Below are positions 51,684 through 59,688 of a DNA stretch of 64,000 bases, piece by piece (positions within the stretch are counted from its first letter, which is position 1; every line of letters starts with the position of its first letter). The notes below the pieces were generated by a model. The model saw only the letters and a list, made by a program, of their open reading frames with translations, made no database searches and was not told the origin of the DNA. The translations under genes and the position numbers were made by a program. Source of the stretch: an uncultured Clostridium sp. (GTDB taxonomy: Bacteria > Bacillota_I > Bacilli_A > RF39 > UBA660). The stretch spans positions 10,688-74,687 of the forward strand of contig CABUQZ010000006.1 of assembly GCA_902493795.1 (NCBI GenBank). The letters run 5' to 3'.

Positions 51684-52161
51684 CTACTTTTTTCTTTTTC
51701 AATGCTTTTACTTCAGGAAGCTCAGACATATGTATTTGATGATACTTTGGATCATATTCTTGAAGTTTTGAAAACATATCCATAATTGGTTTTGAATCTG
51801 GATTAACAACATCAAATCTTGCTTCCATCATATTCTTATCTTCTTCAGTGTGATCAAAGAAATATATTCTAAATCCCCTTTCATCTTTTGTAAGAACTAA
51901 ACTAGAATTATCCATAGGAAACTCAATTTTATTTTCATTGCTCTTTTCAAATAACTTTTCAAATAAAGTATAAATATAATAATTACTATTATTTATCAAA
52001 AAGCTTTCTTGATTACCAAATTCACGATTAATATCATCGTAATAAAGCGCTACTACTAATCGTCCCTCTTCATCCTTTCCAATTAATAAATGTTCACCAT
52101 CTTGTAAAATATCATATGTTTTTTCTTCTTTGTTTTCATCATTACTTTTAAATACTTCCAT
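51661..52161 (-). CDS. Hypothetical protein, 166 residues
   Basis: The start is placed at the ATG at 52161, preceded by GTGGGGGAA, which overlaps the stop of the gene upstream. Soluble; the N-terminal half is beta-rich (HLLIGKDEEGRLVVALYYDD) and the C-terminal half ends in a basic tail (KALKKKKVVERKKNM). No known motif. It seems to be cotranscribed with the membrane-anchored gene at 52.2-53.0 kb. Its last codons contain the promoter for the isoleucine T-box. Confidence 0.5.
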   Translation of the reverse strand: MEVFKSNDENKEEKTYDILQDGEHLLIGKDEEGRLVVALYYDDINREFGNQESFLINNSNYYIYTLFEKLFEKSNENKIEFPMDNSSLVLTKDERGFRIYFFDHTEEDKNMMEARFDVVNPDSKPIMDMFSKLQEYDPKYHQIHMSELPEVKALKKKKVVERKKNM

Positions 52162-52172
52162 AAATTCCCCCA

Positions 52173-52997
52173 CTAACTTTGTTTTTTTATTGATACTAAT
52201 TTATACCCTTCTTTTTCTTTTTCAAATGTATATACATAAGTATCTAACTTATCCATATCTAATTTATTAATATCGTTTCCAATAATTTTAGAATCTTTAG
52301 AAACACCACTATGATAATTAAATACTAAATTTCCATTTACACTTTGTGAATAATCTAAATAAATAGCATGTTCATAAATATATAAATAATTTCCAACAAG
52401 AGAATGTCCACTATAAATGTTTTTAATTCCACCATTAGAATAATCAAATCCACTACATTTATTAAGTTTTACTGAATACTTATTTTGATCCTTATTATAA
52501 GTTATTTCTAAATAACCATTTTTAGTTTTAAATGACTGATTATCATAGTTAACAGATCCAAATAAGGAGTTTATTTCAAACCTAACTTTAGATTCATCAA
52601 TATCCATTTTTAAATTACAATTCACTCTTGCATTATCTTTAACTATATTAATAATTGCTAAATAAATATAATATGTAGAAGAAAAATCTGCACCATTATA
52701 ATATATATTTTGAAATTCTTCTCCAAAATGGTTTTCTAATAATTCATAATTTACTTTGTCATAAATAGCCTTATATTCTTTTTCGTCTTTTTCATCTGTT
52801 TTATCAGTTTTATCCGTTTTATCTTCTATCTTACCTGTTTTATCATCAGTTTCACGATAAGTTATATCAATATCGTCAAAATGACTATTTTTCCATTTAC
52901 TAAACGAAATAAAATATACTACTGCAAAAAGAAAACACAATATTATAGCTGCTTTGACAAAGCCTTTGGAAACGTTACTTTTCACTACTATCACCAT
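52173..52997 (-). CDS. Single-span membrane protein with external beta-rich domain, unknown
   Basis: The likely start is the ATG at 52997 (or a GTG at 52985 preceded by GGTGA); the frame upstream of it is a terminator, not coding. One membrane helix (AAIILCFLFAVVYFISF) follows a short N terminus. A charged, repeat-like linker comes next (DKTGKIEDKTDKTDKTDEKD), then about 180 residues of mixed structure (YNGADFSSTYYIYLAIINIV, SGFDYSNGGIKNIYSG). I recognise no family. The protein probably faces the outside. It follows the DUF1292-like operon and may be its last member or an independent unit. Confidence 0.5.
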   Translation of the reverse strand: MVIVVKSNVSKGFVKAAIILCFLFAVVYFISFSKWKNSHFDDIDITYRETDDKTGKIEDKTDKTDKTDEKDEKEYKAIYDKVNYELLENHFGEEFQNIYYNGADFSSTYYIYLAIINIVKDNARVNCNLKMDIDESKVRFEINSLFGSVNYDNQSFKTKNGYLEITYNKDQNKYSVKLNKCSGFDYSNGGIKNIYSGHSLVGNYLYIYEHAIYLDYSQSVNGNLVFNYHSGVSKDSKIIGNDINKLDMDKLDTYVYTFEKEKEGYKLVSIKKQS

Positions 52998-53017
52998 ACT
53001 GATTATATAACACCTAT

Positions 53018-53058
53018 AAATAAAAAAAAAGACTTTATTCACAAGTTATAAAATCTTT
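53018..53058 (-). terminator. Terminator downstream of the DUF1292-like operon
   Basis: On the minus strand AAAGATTTTAT pairs with ATAAAGTCTTT (one G-U pair) and is followed by nine T. It shows that the six genes at 53.1-56.8 kb end as one transcript here. Confidence 0.75.
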
Positions 53059-53066
53059 TTATATTA

Positions 53067-54239
53067 CTATGGCGTTGCAAGTGAAAGTCCACCAGTTGCA
53101 GGAACTAGACCTAACATCACTAATTTATAAAGTGCATAAAGAAATGTTAAACCAGTTCCACCGACAGCACAGTCAATTCCTAAACTCTTCAAATTTTCTA
53201 AAATTTCAGGAGACAAAAATGTATAATCATTTAATAATGCTGCATTTTCATTTGCTTGTTTAAAAAATTCAACTAACTCTGGGTTATCATTAATAAAAGA
53301 TTCAAAAGAACTAACCTTTACATTTAAAGCATTCATAAACGCTTCTTCAGAGGCAAACAAACCACCTTTTCCAATTAACCAAACTTTATCATAAAATGCT
53401 TCTTTAGGAATTACTACTAAACCATTAATATAATCATCATAATTAAATCCCAATGCCCTAACTACTGCTTCTTCATTATGGTATAGCTCAATTCCTTCAC
53501 CTAATAAACCATTTTCATTTATTTTACTAATAAATGAATCAGCAGGAGACTTTGAAGAGGAAAATCCTAAATAATCAGATAAGGTAAGTTGAGGTTCTGG
53601 TTCTACAACTGGTACTCCTTCTGTTTGAGTAACTGCTTCACCTGCTGTTTCATATGCTTCTTGTTCCTGTTCTTGTCCTTGAGGTTCTTTTGCCCTATTT
53701 TCTTGTCTTTCTTTATAAAATTTCTGAAGTTCAGGAAACTTCAAACCAAGAAGTAATAAATACCAGTGCTCAATTACAAATTTACCAGCAAAATGTATTG
53801 GTGTTCCAATAAGAAGTCCAACTTCTTTAAGAACATTAACAGTAGCTAAAGACCTAGCTTTTTCTTCTTTAGCATTTTTAAGTTCATTTATAGCATTATT
53901 AACCTTTTGTACTTGTAAATAAATTCCATAAGGAAGTGTTGTAACTATATCAGAAACTCTTGCATGCTCGTCAATAAAGGATTTTTTATATCTTTCATTA
54001 AGTATAGTTTTATATTTATATAGTTGTTCTGTAAGAAGTTCATTTAACTCTTTTAAGTATTCTTCATCTTCAATGGTTTTATTTTCTTTTTGATTTATTT
54101 TTTTTATTAGCTTCTTTACTTTAGAAATTAGTCTTCCACGTTCTTTGATTATCTTAGCAGTATGTCTTGCTTCTGTATAATCATTTATTTTGCTTTTACT
54201 TTCATCTATTTCTTTAGTAAGATTATCGATATCGTCCAT
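53067..54239 (-). CDS. Helical membrane-associated protein C, 390 residues, paralogue family
   Basis: The N-terminal 110 residues are coiled coil (KIIKERGRLISKVKKLIKKI, LTEQLYKYKTILNERYKKSF). Hydrophobic helices follow near residues 130-180 (EVGLLIGTPIHFAGKFVIEH, WYLLLLGLKF). A Gln/Glu linker, then a C-terminal domain (LSDYLGFSSSKSPADSFISK, EAVVRALGFNYDDYINGL) and a final hydrophobic segment (GTGLTFLYALYKLVMLGLVP). The first 180 residues are clearly related to the 190-residue protein encoded just upstream (shared RGRLI, ERY/ARY and GKF-W segments). I do not recognise the family. Last gene of the six-gene run. Confidence 0.55.
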   Translation of the reverse strand: MDDIDNLTKEIDESKSKINDYTEARHTAKIIKERGRLISKVKKLIKKINQKENKTIEDEEYLKELNELLTEQLYKYKTILNERYKKSFIDEHARVSDIVTTLPYGIYLQVQKVNNAINELKNAKEEKARSLATVNVLKEVGLLIGTPIHFAGKFVIEHWYLLLLGLKFPELQKFYKERQENRAKEPQGQEQEQEAYETAGEAVTQTEGVPVVEPEPQLTLSDYLGFSSSKSPADSFISKINENGLLGEGIELYHNEEAVVRALGFNYDDYINGLVVIPKEAFYDKVWLIGKGGLFASEEAFMNALNVKVSSFESFINDNPELVEFFKQANENAALLNDYTFLSPEILENLKSLGIDCAVGGTGLTFLYALYKLVMLGLVPATGGLSLATP

Positions 54240-54243
54240 AATA

Positions 54244-54816
54244 TCACCTCATATTAGAAAATGATTCAATCTCTTGTTTTGTTAAATCCTGAGCTGCACC
54301 CAAAATATCTTCAAGTTTATCACCATAAAATTTTGCTCCAATAAGAACTGCGAAAATATACCACTGATTAAGTGCAAATTTACCTAAATATAAAACTGGA
54401 GTTGAAACAAGTAAACCTAATGCTTTAACAACATCAAACACTTCTTTACTCTTTTTTCTGTTAGAATTTGCAAGCTTCATCTGATCTATGCAAGTTTTTA
54501 CTTTTTGTACTGCTAAACCAATTGAATTAGGCAAAACAGTAAAAAGTGACATAACATCTGCTCTTTTATCGATAAATTCTTCTCTATACCTTGCATCAAG
54601 TTGAAGCTTATGTTTATAAAGTAAAACTTTAAATTCCTTTTCAATTTCTTCAAGATTTTGCTTTTCTTCTATAGATAAATCTGTCTTCTCATAATACTTT
54701 TCTAATTCTTCTTTATACCTTTTAATTAGTCTTCCCCTTAAAGTAGTAATATTTTTTTGGTTACCTGTTTGAAGAGCTACTTCTAACTGTTTTTTTAAAC
54801 TGGTTATATCTTCCAT
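54244..54816 (-). CDS. Helical membrane-associated protein B, 190 residues, paralogue family
   Basis: Coiled coil (residues 1-110: TLRGRLIKRYKEELEKYYEK, YKHKLQLDARYREEFIDKRA), then hydrophobic helices (ALGLLVSTPVLYLGKFALNQ, WYIFAVLIGAKFYG). It is a shorter paralogue of the next protein in the operon and shares its RGRLI and FAxxxWY segments. No family recognised. It begins 3 bases after the stop of a DUF1292-like gene, so small protein and membrane helix protein are translationally linked. Confidence 0.55.
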   Translation of the reverse strand: MEDITSLKKQLEVALQTGNQKNITTLRGRLIKRYKEELEKYYEKTDLSIEEKQNLEEIEKEFKVLLYKHKLQLDARYREEFIDKRADVMSLFTVLPNSIGLAVQKVKTCIDQMKLANSNRKKSKEVFDVVKALGLLVSTPVLYLGKFALNQWYIFAVLIGAKFYGDKLEDILGAAQDLTKQEIESFSNMR

Positions 54817-54818
54817 AA

Positions 54819-55070
54819 TTATCCCTCTATTTTCTTATTTATTTCAGAGAATAATTCATCAATTACTTGTTTTCTTTTGCTCTCTTCAACATCTTGAATA
54901 ACACCATTAACACGTTTTCCCACGAAAAGTCTATAACCATGTTCACTATCATCTTCTACAAAATCAGTATACATTGCATATAAATCATTTCCCTCTGAAT
55001 AATACCCAACAACGGTATATAAAACATTTACTCCTAATTCATTTTTCTTATAAAAAACTTCATCATGCAT
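54819..55070 (-). CDS. DUF1292-like small protein C, 83 residues
   Basis: Pattern of DUF1292 (YrzB-like) proteins: a variable start, a strand pair (VLYTVVGYYSEGNDLYAMYT, with the typical YxxYTD), an acidic turn (FVEDDSEHGY), another strand and a C-terminal helix (KRKQVIDELFSEINKKI). It shares the TD(Y/F)-acidic-turn-K layout with two other small proteins in this operon. DUF1292 function is not established as far as I know. Nine-base gap to the preceding DUF1292-like gene. Confidence 0.6.
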   Translation of the reverse strand: MHDEVFYKKNELGVNVLYTVVGYYSEGNDLYAMYTDFVEDDSEHGYRLFVGKRVNGVIQDVEESKRKQVIDELFSEINKKIEG

Positions 55071-55078
55071 ATTATCAC

Positions 55079-55381
55079 CTATTCTGTTAATCCTTCTTGA
55101 ATTTCTTTATTAACATACGCTACTACTTCATCTTTTGATAACTCGATTATTTTATTTATCATCTCTTGATCAGTTATTTTAACTAGCTTATATTCTTTAC
55201 CATCAAATACTACTTTTCCATACATTGTTATAAATTCGTCATTTTCATCTAACATATAATCAGTATAAGTAACAAATGGCTCCTCACTGTTTTCTGGATT
55301 AGGAATAACTTTTGTAATATCACAGTTTACTAAAAGTCCCTTATCATTAATCATTTCAAAACATAAATCACTATATTTCAT
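55079..55381 (-). CDS. DUF1292-like small protein B, 100 residues
   Basis: Same layout as its neighbours: DLCFEMINDKGLLVNCDITK, then FVTYTDYMLDENDEF, a strand with KVVFDGKEYKLVKI and a C-terminal helix (QEMINKIIELSKDEVVAYV). NCDI and TDY match the KCDI and TDY of the protein at 56.6-56.8 kb. Probably cytoplasmic. It lies between the 385-residue membrane protein (12-base gap) and DUF1292-like protein C. Confidence 0.6.
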   Translation of the reverse strand: MKYSDLCFEMINDKGLLVNCDITKVIPNPENSEEPFVTYTDYMLDENDEFITMYGKVVFDGKEYKLVKITDQEMINKIIELSKDEVVAYVNKEIQEGLTE

Positions 55382-55393
55382 ATTTTTTCCTTT

Positions 55394-56551
55394 CTAAATC
55401 GCACGAATTGAATTTTCTATATTATTCTTTTTTCTTTCTTCTTCAAATAAATCTGGTCTATTAATAGCTATGATAGTTCCAGTGTAATTTGACTTCTGCA
55501 TCTTTATTCGCTTAGAAATATTTGATGCATTCACAATATTATTAAGTATTGTATATAGTAGTGGCATTGAATAGTCTTCTAAACTAGCAAAGTTTAAAGA
55601 TGGAAATATTGGACTTAAAATCATTCTTGCTAAATACATAGTAACAGCACTTTTACCTATGTTAGTTACTGTTGTTTGCATAACTTCCTTAACAAACATC
55701 TCTTCTTTATGTATATTACTAGTAACACTTCCTATTTCTTTTTCTAAATTATCAGCTTCTTCATTAGTTAATTTAATAACACCACCAATATACTTTGATT
55801 CTTTATTTTCTAAGTTAGATTTTAATCCCTTCATAATATTAATCATTTCTAACTTCAAAACCTTTTTAAGATCGTTAGATGGCGCGGCTTCAATTATCTT
55901 TTTATACTCATCAATTAATTTTCTTTCATTTTCGATTTTTTCATCCAAGTCATTTATTTTTGTCTCTTTAACATAACACTTTAAAAATTCTTCATTTTTA
56001 ACTATATTCTTATCAACAAAGTCTTTTTCTTTTTTTATATCATCACTAGAAGTATCAAGCCTATCATAAAACTTAGTTTTATTTGTCCCTCTTATTAATG
56101 AATTAATTACATTCGATAATCCAATATAGCTTATAGTTGGAATAAGACCAACTAAAATAGGCCCACTAACACCACCAAAAAGTAAAGTAAGTCCTGCATT
56201 CATTCCTATAACAACAACTGAAGACAAAACTGTTGATACTGCACTATTCTTTAAAACTCCCAAAAGATCTCTCTTTTTAAGAAACACTTCGATAATTGTT
56301 GATATTTCCTTAACAGCATATCCCACTTTTTCGCTTAAAGGGATTTCATCTTTAGATGATGCTTTCTTAAGATAATCACGATGTTTTTTTAGTTCAATAT
56401 AAAGTTCTGTATCTAACTCTTTCTTTTTGCCTTCGTTTTTCTCGAATTTAATTGCATCTTTTAAAGCATCAATTAATCTTCCTCTATATAAAATAATATC
56501 TTTGTAAGAAGTAGATTCTTCTAGTTTTTTTCTAATTTCTTCTATCTTCAT
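55394..56551 (-). CDS. Helical membrane protein A, 385 residues, paralogue family
   Basis: The N-terminal coiled coil has ILYRGRLIDALKDAIKFEK and ELYIELKKHRDYLKK, the same order as proteins B and C. Two hydrophobic helices follow (residues about 105-150: STVLSSVVVIGMNAGLTLLF, GPILVGLIPTISYIGLSNVI). A long coiled coil (about 165-285) and further hydrophobic helices (IGKSAVTMYLARMILSPIFP, SMPLLYTILNNIVNA) come next, and a short polar tail ends the chain. I recognise no family. Preceded by a DUF1292-like gene 4 bases away. Confidence 0.55.
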   Translation of the reverse strand: MKIEEIRKKLEESTSYKDIILYRGRLIDALKDAIKFEKNEGKKKELDTELYIELKKHRDYLKKASSKDEIPLSEKVGYAVKEISTIIEVFLKKRDLLGVLKNSAVSTVLSSVVVIGMNAGLTLLFGGVSGPILVGLIPTISYIGLSNVINSLIRGTNKTKFYDRLDTSSDDIKKEKDFVDKNIVKNEEFLKCYVKETKINDLDEKIENERKLIDEYKKIIEAAPSNDLKKVLKLEMINIMKGLKSNLENKESKYIGGVIKLTNEEADNLEKEIGSVTSNIHKEEMFVKEVMQTTVTNIGKSAVTMYLARMILSPIFPSLNFASLEDYSMPLLYTILNNIVNASNISKRIKMQKSNYTGTIIAINRPDLFEEERKKNNIENSIRAI

Positions 56552-56555
56552 AAAC

Positions 56556-56831
56556 TCATCTCACTTTATCTAAGGCATATTTAGATAAATCATCAAAGAT
56601 TTTTTCTAATAACTTGGAAACAATTTCAGGATCATCAAACTCCTCAATAACATAATCACTAGCATTTTTGATTATCTTAGCATACTGTAAATAAGCTCTT
56701 CCTAAAGAGTCTACCTGATAATCTGTAAAAGCAACATAAGTCGTGTCATCACCATCTGGAATAAGAGAAACAATATCACATTTTATACTTTTTCCATCTT
56801 TATTAACATAAAATGATAAATCATCTACCAT
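56556..56831 (-). CDS. DUF1292-like small protein A, 91 residues
   Basis: DLSFYVNKDGKSIKCDIVSL, then TYVAFTDYQVDSLGRAYLQY, K-rich turn and a C-terminal helix (PEIVSKLLEKIFDDL). It matches DUF1292/YrzB-type layout and is closest to protein B of this operon (KCDIv, TDY, D..G/D). It is the first gene of the six-gene run, ATG at 56831 behind GGTGAT. Promoter not identified. Confidence 0.6.
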   Translation of the reverse strand: MVDDLSFYVNKDGKSIKCDIVSLIPDGDDTTYVAFTDYQVDSLGRAYLQYAKIIKNASDYVIEEFDDPEIVSKLLEKIFDDLSKYALDKVR

Positions 56832-56872
56832 ATCATCACCATACTTATCATTATAATAATAACATAAAAATA

Positions 56873-56916
56873 AGAAAAAAAGATTTTATTTAATAAATTA
56901 ATCAAATAAAATCTTT
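56873..56916 (-). terminator. Terminator overlapping the end of the tetR gene
   Basis: AAAGATTTTATTT (56879-56891) and AAATAAAATCTTT (56904-56916) form a 13-bp perfect stem. On the minus strand it continues into seven T. The last codons of the TetR gene form one arm. Confidence 0.85.
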
Positions 56917-57497
56917 CTAATATTTTGATATAAATAAGGTTTTAACTCTTCTATTGGAAGTGGTCTATTTAAAGAAATAGAAGTAAATACAACAGATGAA
57001 GTAAGTTCAATTACCATAAATAATGTCAATTTAGGATTTTTTATTGGTACGTTATTAAGTTTTATTTGTCTTTCAAATTCTTCTAAAACAATAAAGCCAT
57101 TTTCTTTATCCATAAAACTCGTTAACTTGTCACCAAATACTCCTAAAGATAGATTTTTAGATATAAACTTAAGAAGTGATTCATCGAGAATAAACTGATT
57201 AATTATATAATCAATTATAGCAATAAATCTTTCGGTAAAATCAGTTATATTTTTTTTATTAACAAATGATATAGCATCTTCAAATAATTGTTCTGACTTT
57301 TTAGTAATCAAATACTCTTGGACATCATATTTATCATTAAAATATAAGTAAAATGTACCCTTAGCAACTTTTGCTCTATCGACAATTTCTTGAATAGATG
57401 TATTTTTAAACCCTTTTTCTGTAAAAAGAGAAAAACTAGCTTCTAAAATTTTCCTTTTCTTCTCTTCTTTATTTTCTGTTATTTTACTTTTTGTCAT
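56898..57497 (-). CDS. TetR-family repressor
   Basis: 199 residues. The N-terminal helix-turn-helix is canonical (RKILEASFSLFTEKGFKNTS, IQEIVDRAKVAKGTFYLYF). The C-terminal ligand-binding domain is helical with no recognisable ligand. It is divergently transcribed from the MMPL transporter pair, with an operator-like palindrome over the transporter promoter, so it probably represses that pair. The inducer may be a lipid or drug exported by the pump; this is inference. Confidence 0.92.
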   Translation of the reverse strand: MTKSKITENKEEKKRKILEASFSLFTEKGFKNTSIQEIVDRAKVAKGTFYLYFNDKYDVQEYLITKKSEQLFEDAISFVNKKNITDFTERFIAIIDYIINQFILDESLLKFISKNLSLGVFGDKLTSFMDKENGFIVLEEFERQIKLNNVPIKNPKLTLFMVIELTSSVVFTSISLNRPLPIEELKPYLYQNIRKILFD

Positions 57498-57517
57498 ATT
57501 ATCACATCCACAACATA

Positions 57518-57592
57518 ATTTTATAAAGAGCTTAAAGAAAAGTCAAATTAATTATCTAAATTATTGACTTTTGGTCATTTTAATAGTAGTAT
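57518..57592. promoter_or_regulatory. Divergent promoters with TGAC-N5-GTCA operator
   Basis: Plus strand: TTGACT (57564-57569) and TAGTAT (57587-57592), 17-base spacer. Minus strand: TTGACT (57541-57546) and TAAAAT (57518-57523), 17-base spacer. The palindrome TGACTTTTGGTCA (57565-57577) overlaps the plus-strand -35, a good site for TetR repression. Confidence 0.7.
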
Positions 57593-57617
57593 ATTCACTT
57601 AAAAGGAAGGAAAATTT

Positions 57618-59687
57618 ATGAAAAGATTAGGAGAAAAAATATTTAAACATAAATTAACTATTGTAATCGTATCTCTTATTTTACTAATTCCATCAGTAAT
57701 TAGTTATATATCTACAAAGGTTAATTATGATATTTTAGTATATCTTCCAGAAGACATCGAGACTTTAAAAGGTGAAAAGATATTAACCGATGATTTTCAT
57801 ATGGGAGCATTTTCTATTACTGTCGTAGAAAATATGAGCAGTAAAGATTTATTAAGTTTAGAAGAAAGATTTCGAAATATCGATGGAGTAAATAATGTTA
57901 TAAGTATTAGTGATTTAACAGGTACATCCATTCCTATTGAAATTCTTCCTGATAAATTAAAAGATAAAGTTGCTAAAGATAATACAAAACTTGTTCTTAT
58001 TACTTTTGAAAATTCAACAAGTGATGAAAGAACATTAGATGCTGTTCAAAAAATGAGAGATATAACTGATGACAGTGTCAAAATTGGTGGTATGTCAGCA
58101 ATGGTACTTGATACTAAAGAGTTATTCAATAGCCAAATGTTTTTATATATTGTTGTAGCAGTTATCTGTTGCTTAATTGTACTTATGATTTCACTCGATT
58201 CTTATCTAGTACCAATATTACTTTTATTAAATATTGGTTTTGCAATTCTCTACAATATGGGTACTAACATTATATTTGGAGATGTTTGCTATATAACAAA
58301 AGCAATAGCAGCAGTACTTCAGTTAGGAGTAACAACTGACTTCTCTATATTTTTATATCACAAATATGAAAGTGCTAAAGAAAAAGAAAAAAATCTTGGA
58401 AAAGCTATGAACGTTGCTATTAAAGAAACATTAACATCTGTTTTTGGAAGTTCATTAACAACAATTGCAGGATTTCTTGCTCTTTGTACAATGCAACTAA
58501 CACTAGGAAAAGATATTGGAATTGTAATGGCAAAAGGAGTTGTTCTAGGAGTAATATGTGTAATCATCTTATTTCCTGCCCTACTACTTTTATTTGATAA
58601 ACAAATAGAAAAAACAAAACACAGGAAATTACTTCCAGAGTTTACTCACATTAAAAACTTTGTTTTAAAACACTATTTATCTATTTTTATAATATTCTTA
58701 ATCCTTTTAATACCAGCATATATTTCTCAGAGTAAAACAGAAGTTTACTATAAACTAGATACTTCAATTCCAGAAGATTATGGCTATACAATTGCAACAA
58801 AGGATTTAAAAGAAAAATATAATATGGTATCACAAGCTATGATACTAGTAGAAAAAAATAAAGATGATTATGTTATCAATGACATGATAACAGAGCTTGT
58901 TAATATCGATGGCATTAACGCAGTAATATCCCCTACTATGCTTTCTAAATTAGGAATTCCTGAAGATATAATTCCAGAAAAGATAAAGAATATTTATGAA
59001 ACAGATAAATATAAAATGATTATCATAAGTTCAGAATATGATATTGCAACTAATGAATTAAATAATCAAATAGAAAAAATAAATAAAGTTGTCGATAAAT
59101 ACGATAAAGATGCCATCGTAGCAGGTGAAGGTCCTTTAATGAAAGATCTTGTTACTACTACTGATATAGATTTAAAAAATGTTAATTTCACATCAATTAT
59201 AGTTATATTCATAATAATGTTAGTAACACTAAAATCTATTTCTTTACCTGTACTTTTAGTTACAGCAATCGAGTTTGCTATATTTATAAATATGGGAATA
59301 CCTTACTTAACAGGAACAGAACTTCCATTTATCGCATCCATTGTAATTGGAACAATTCAGCTAGGAGCAACAATTGATTATGCTATTTTATTAACAACAA
59401 AATATATTGAAGAACGAAAAAATGGAAAAGAGAAAAAAGAAGCTATTAAAATATCTCTTGACTCTTCAATATCTTCAATAGTAGTAAGTGGAATGTGTTT
59501 CTTTGGAGCAACATTTGGGGTTGGAATTGTATCAACAATTGATATGATTGGTTCACTTTGTACCCTAATGGCACGAGGAGCACTAATAAGTATGGCAGTG
59601 GTAATTTGTGTATTACCAAGTATTCTAATTATATTTGATAAATTAATAACAAAAACAACTTTAGGATTTAAGAAAGGAAGAATATAA
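57618..59687 (+). CDS. MMPL/RND-family exporter
   Basis: 689 residues with the duplicated MMPL layout. TM1 is near residues 12-32, an external domain follows (about 33-170), then a five-helix bundle (VVAVICCLIVLMISLD, LQLGVTTDFSIFLYHKYESA), a central loop, TM7, a second external domain and a second bundle (IQLGATIDYAILLTTKYIEE). The GxTxDFxxFL and GATIDYAILL helices carry the aspartates expected for proton coupling. Members export lipids or amphipathic molecules. Strong ribosome binding site AAAAGGAAGG. One base separates it from the YhgE-like gene. Confidence 0.88.
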   Translation: MKRLGEKIFKHKLTIVIVSLILLIPSVISYISTKVNYDILVYLPEDIETLKGEKILTDDFHMGAFSITVVENMSSKDLLSLEERFRNIDGVNNVISISDLTGTSIPIEILPDKLKDKVAKDNTKLVLITFENSTSDERTLDAVQKMRDITDDSVKIGGMSAMVLDTKELFNSQMFLYIVVAVICCLIVLMISLDSYLVPILLLLNIGFAILYNMGTNIIFGDVCYITKAIAAVLQLGVTTDFSIFLYHKYESAKEKEKNLGKAMNVAIKETLTSVFGSSLTTIAGFLALCTMQLTLGKDIGIVMAKGVVLGVICVIILFPALLLLFDKQIEKTKHRKLLPEFTHIKNFVLKHYLSIFIIFLILLIPAYISQSKTEVYYKLDTSIPEDYGYTIATKDLKEKYNMVSQAMILVEKNKDDYVINDMITELVNIDGINAVISPTMLSKLGIPEDIIPEKIKNIYETDKYKMIIISSEYDIATNELNNQIEKINKVVDKYDKDAIVAGEGPLMKDLVTTTDIDLKNVNFTSIIVIFIIMLVTLKSISLPVLLVTAIEFAIFINMGIPYLTGTELPFIASIVIGTIQLGATIDYAILLTTKYIEERKNGKEKKEAIKISLDSSISSIVVSGMCFFGATFGVGIVSTIDMIGSLCTLMARGALISMAVVICVLPSILIIFDKLITKTTLGFKKGRI

Positions 59688-59688
59688 A

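Noticed and set aside
53000..53042. N-terminal extension (MNKVFFFIYRCYIIS) of the membrane protein at 52.2-53.0 kb
   Set aside because: These bases are the terminator arm and T run of the upstream operon; a start at 52997 or 52985 is more plausible.
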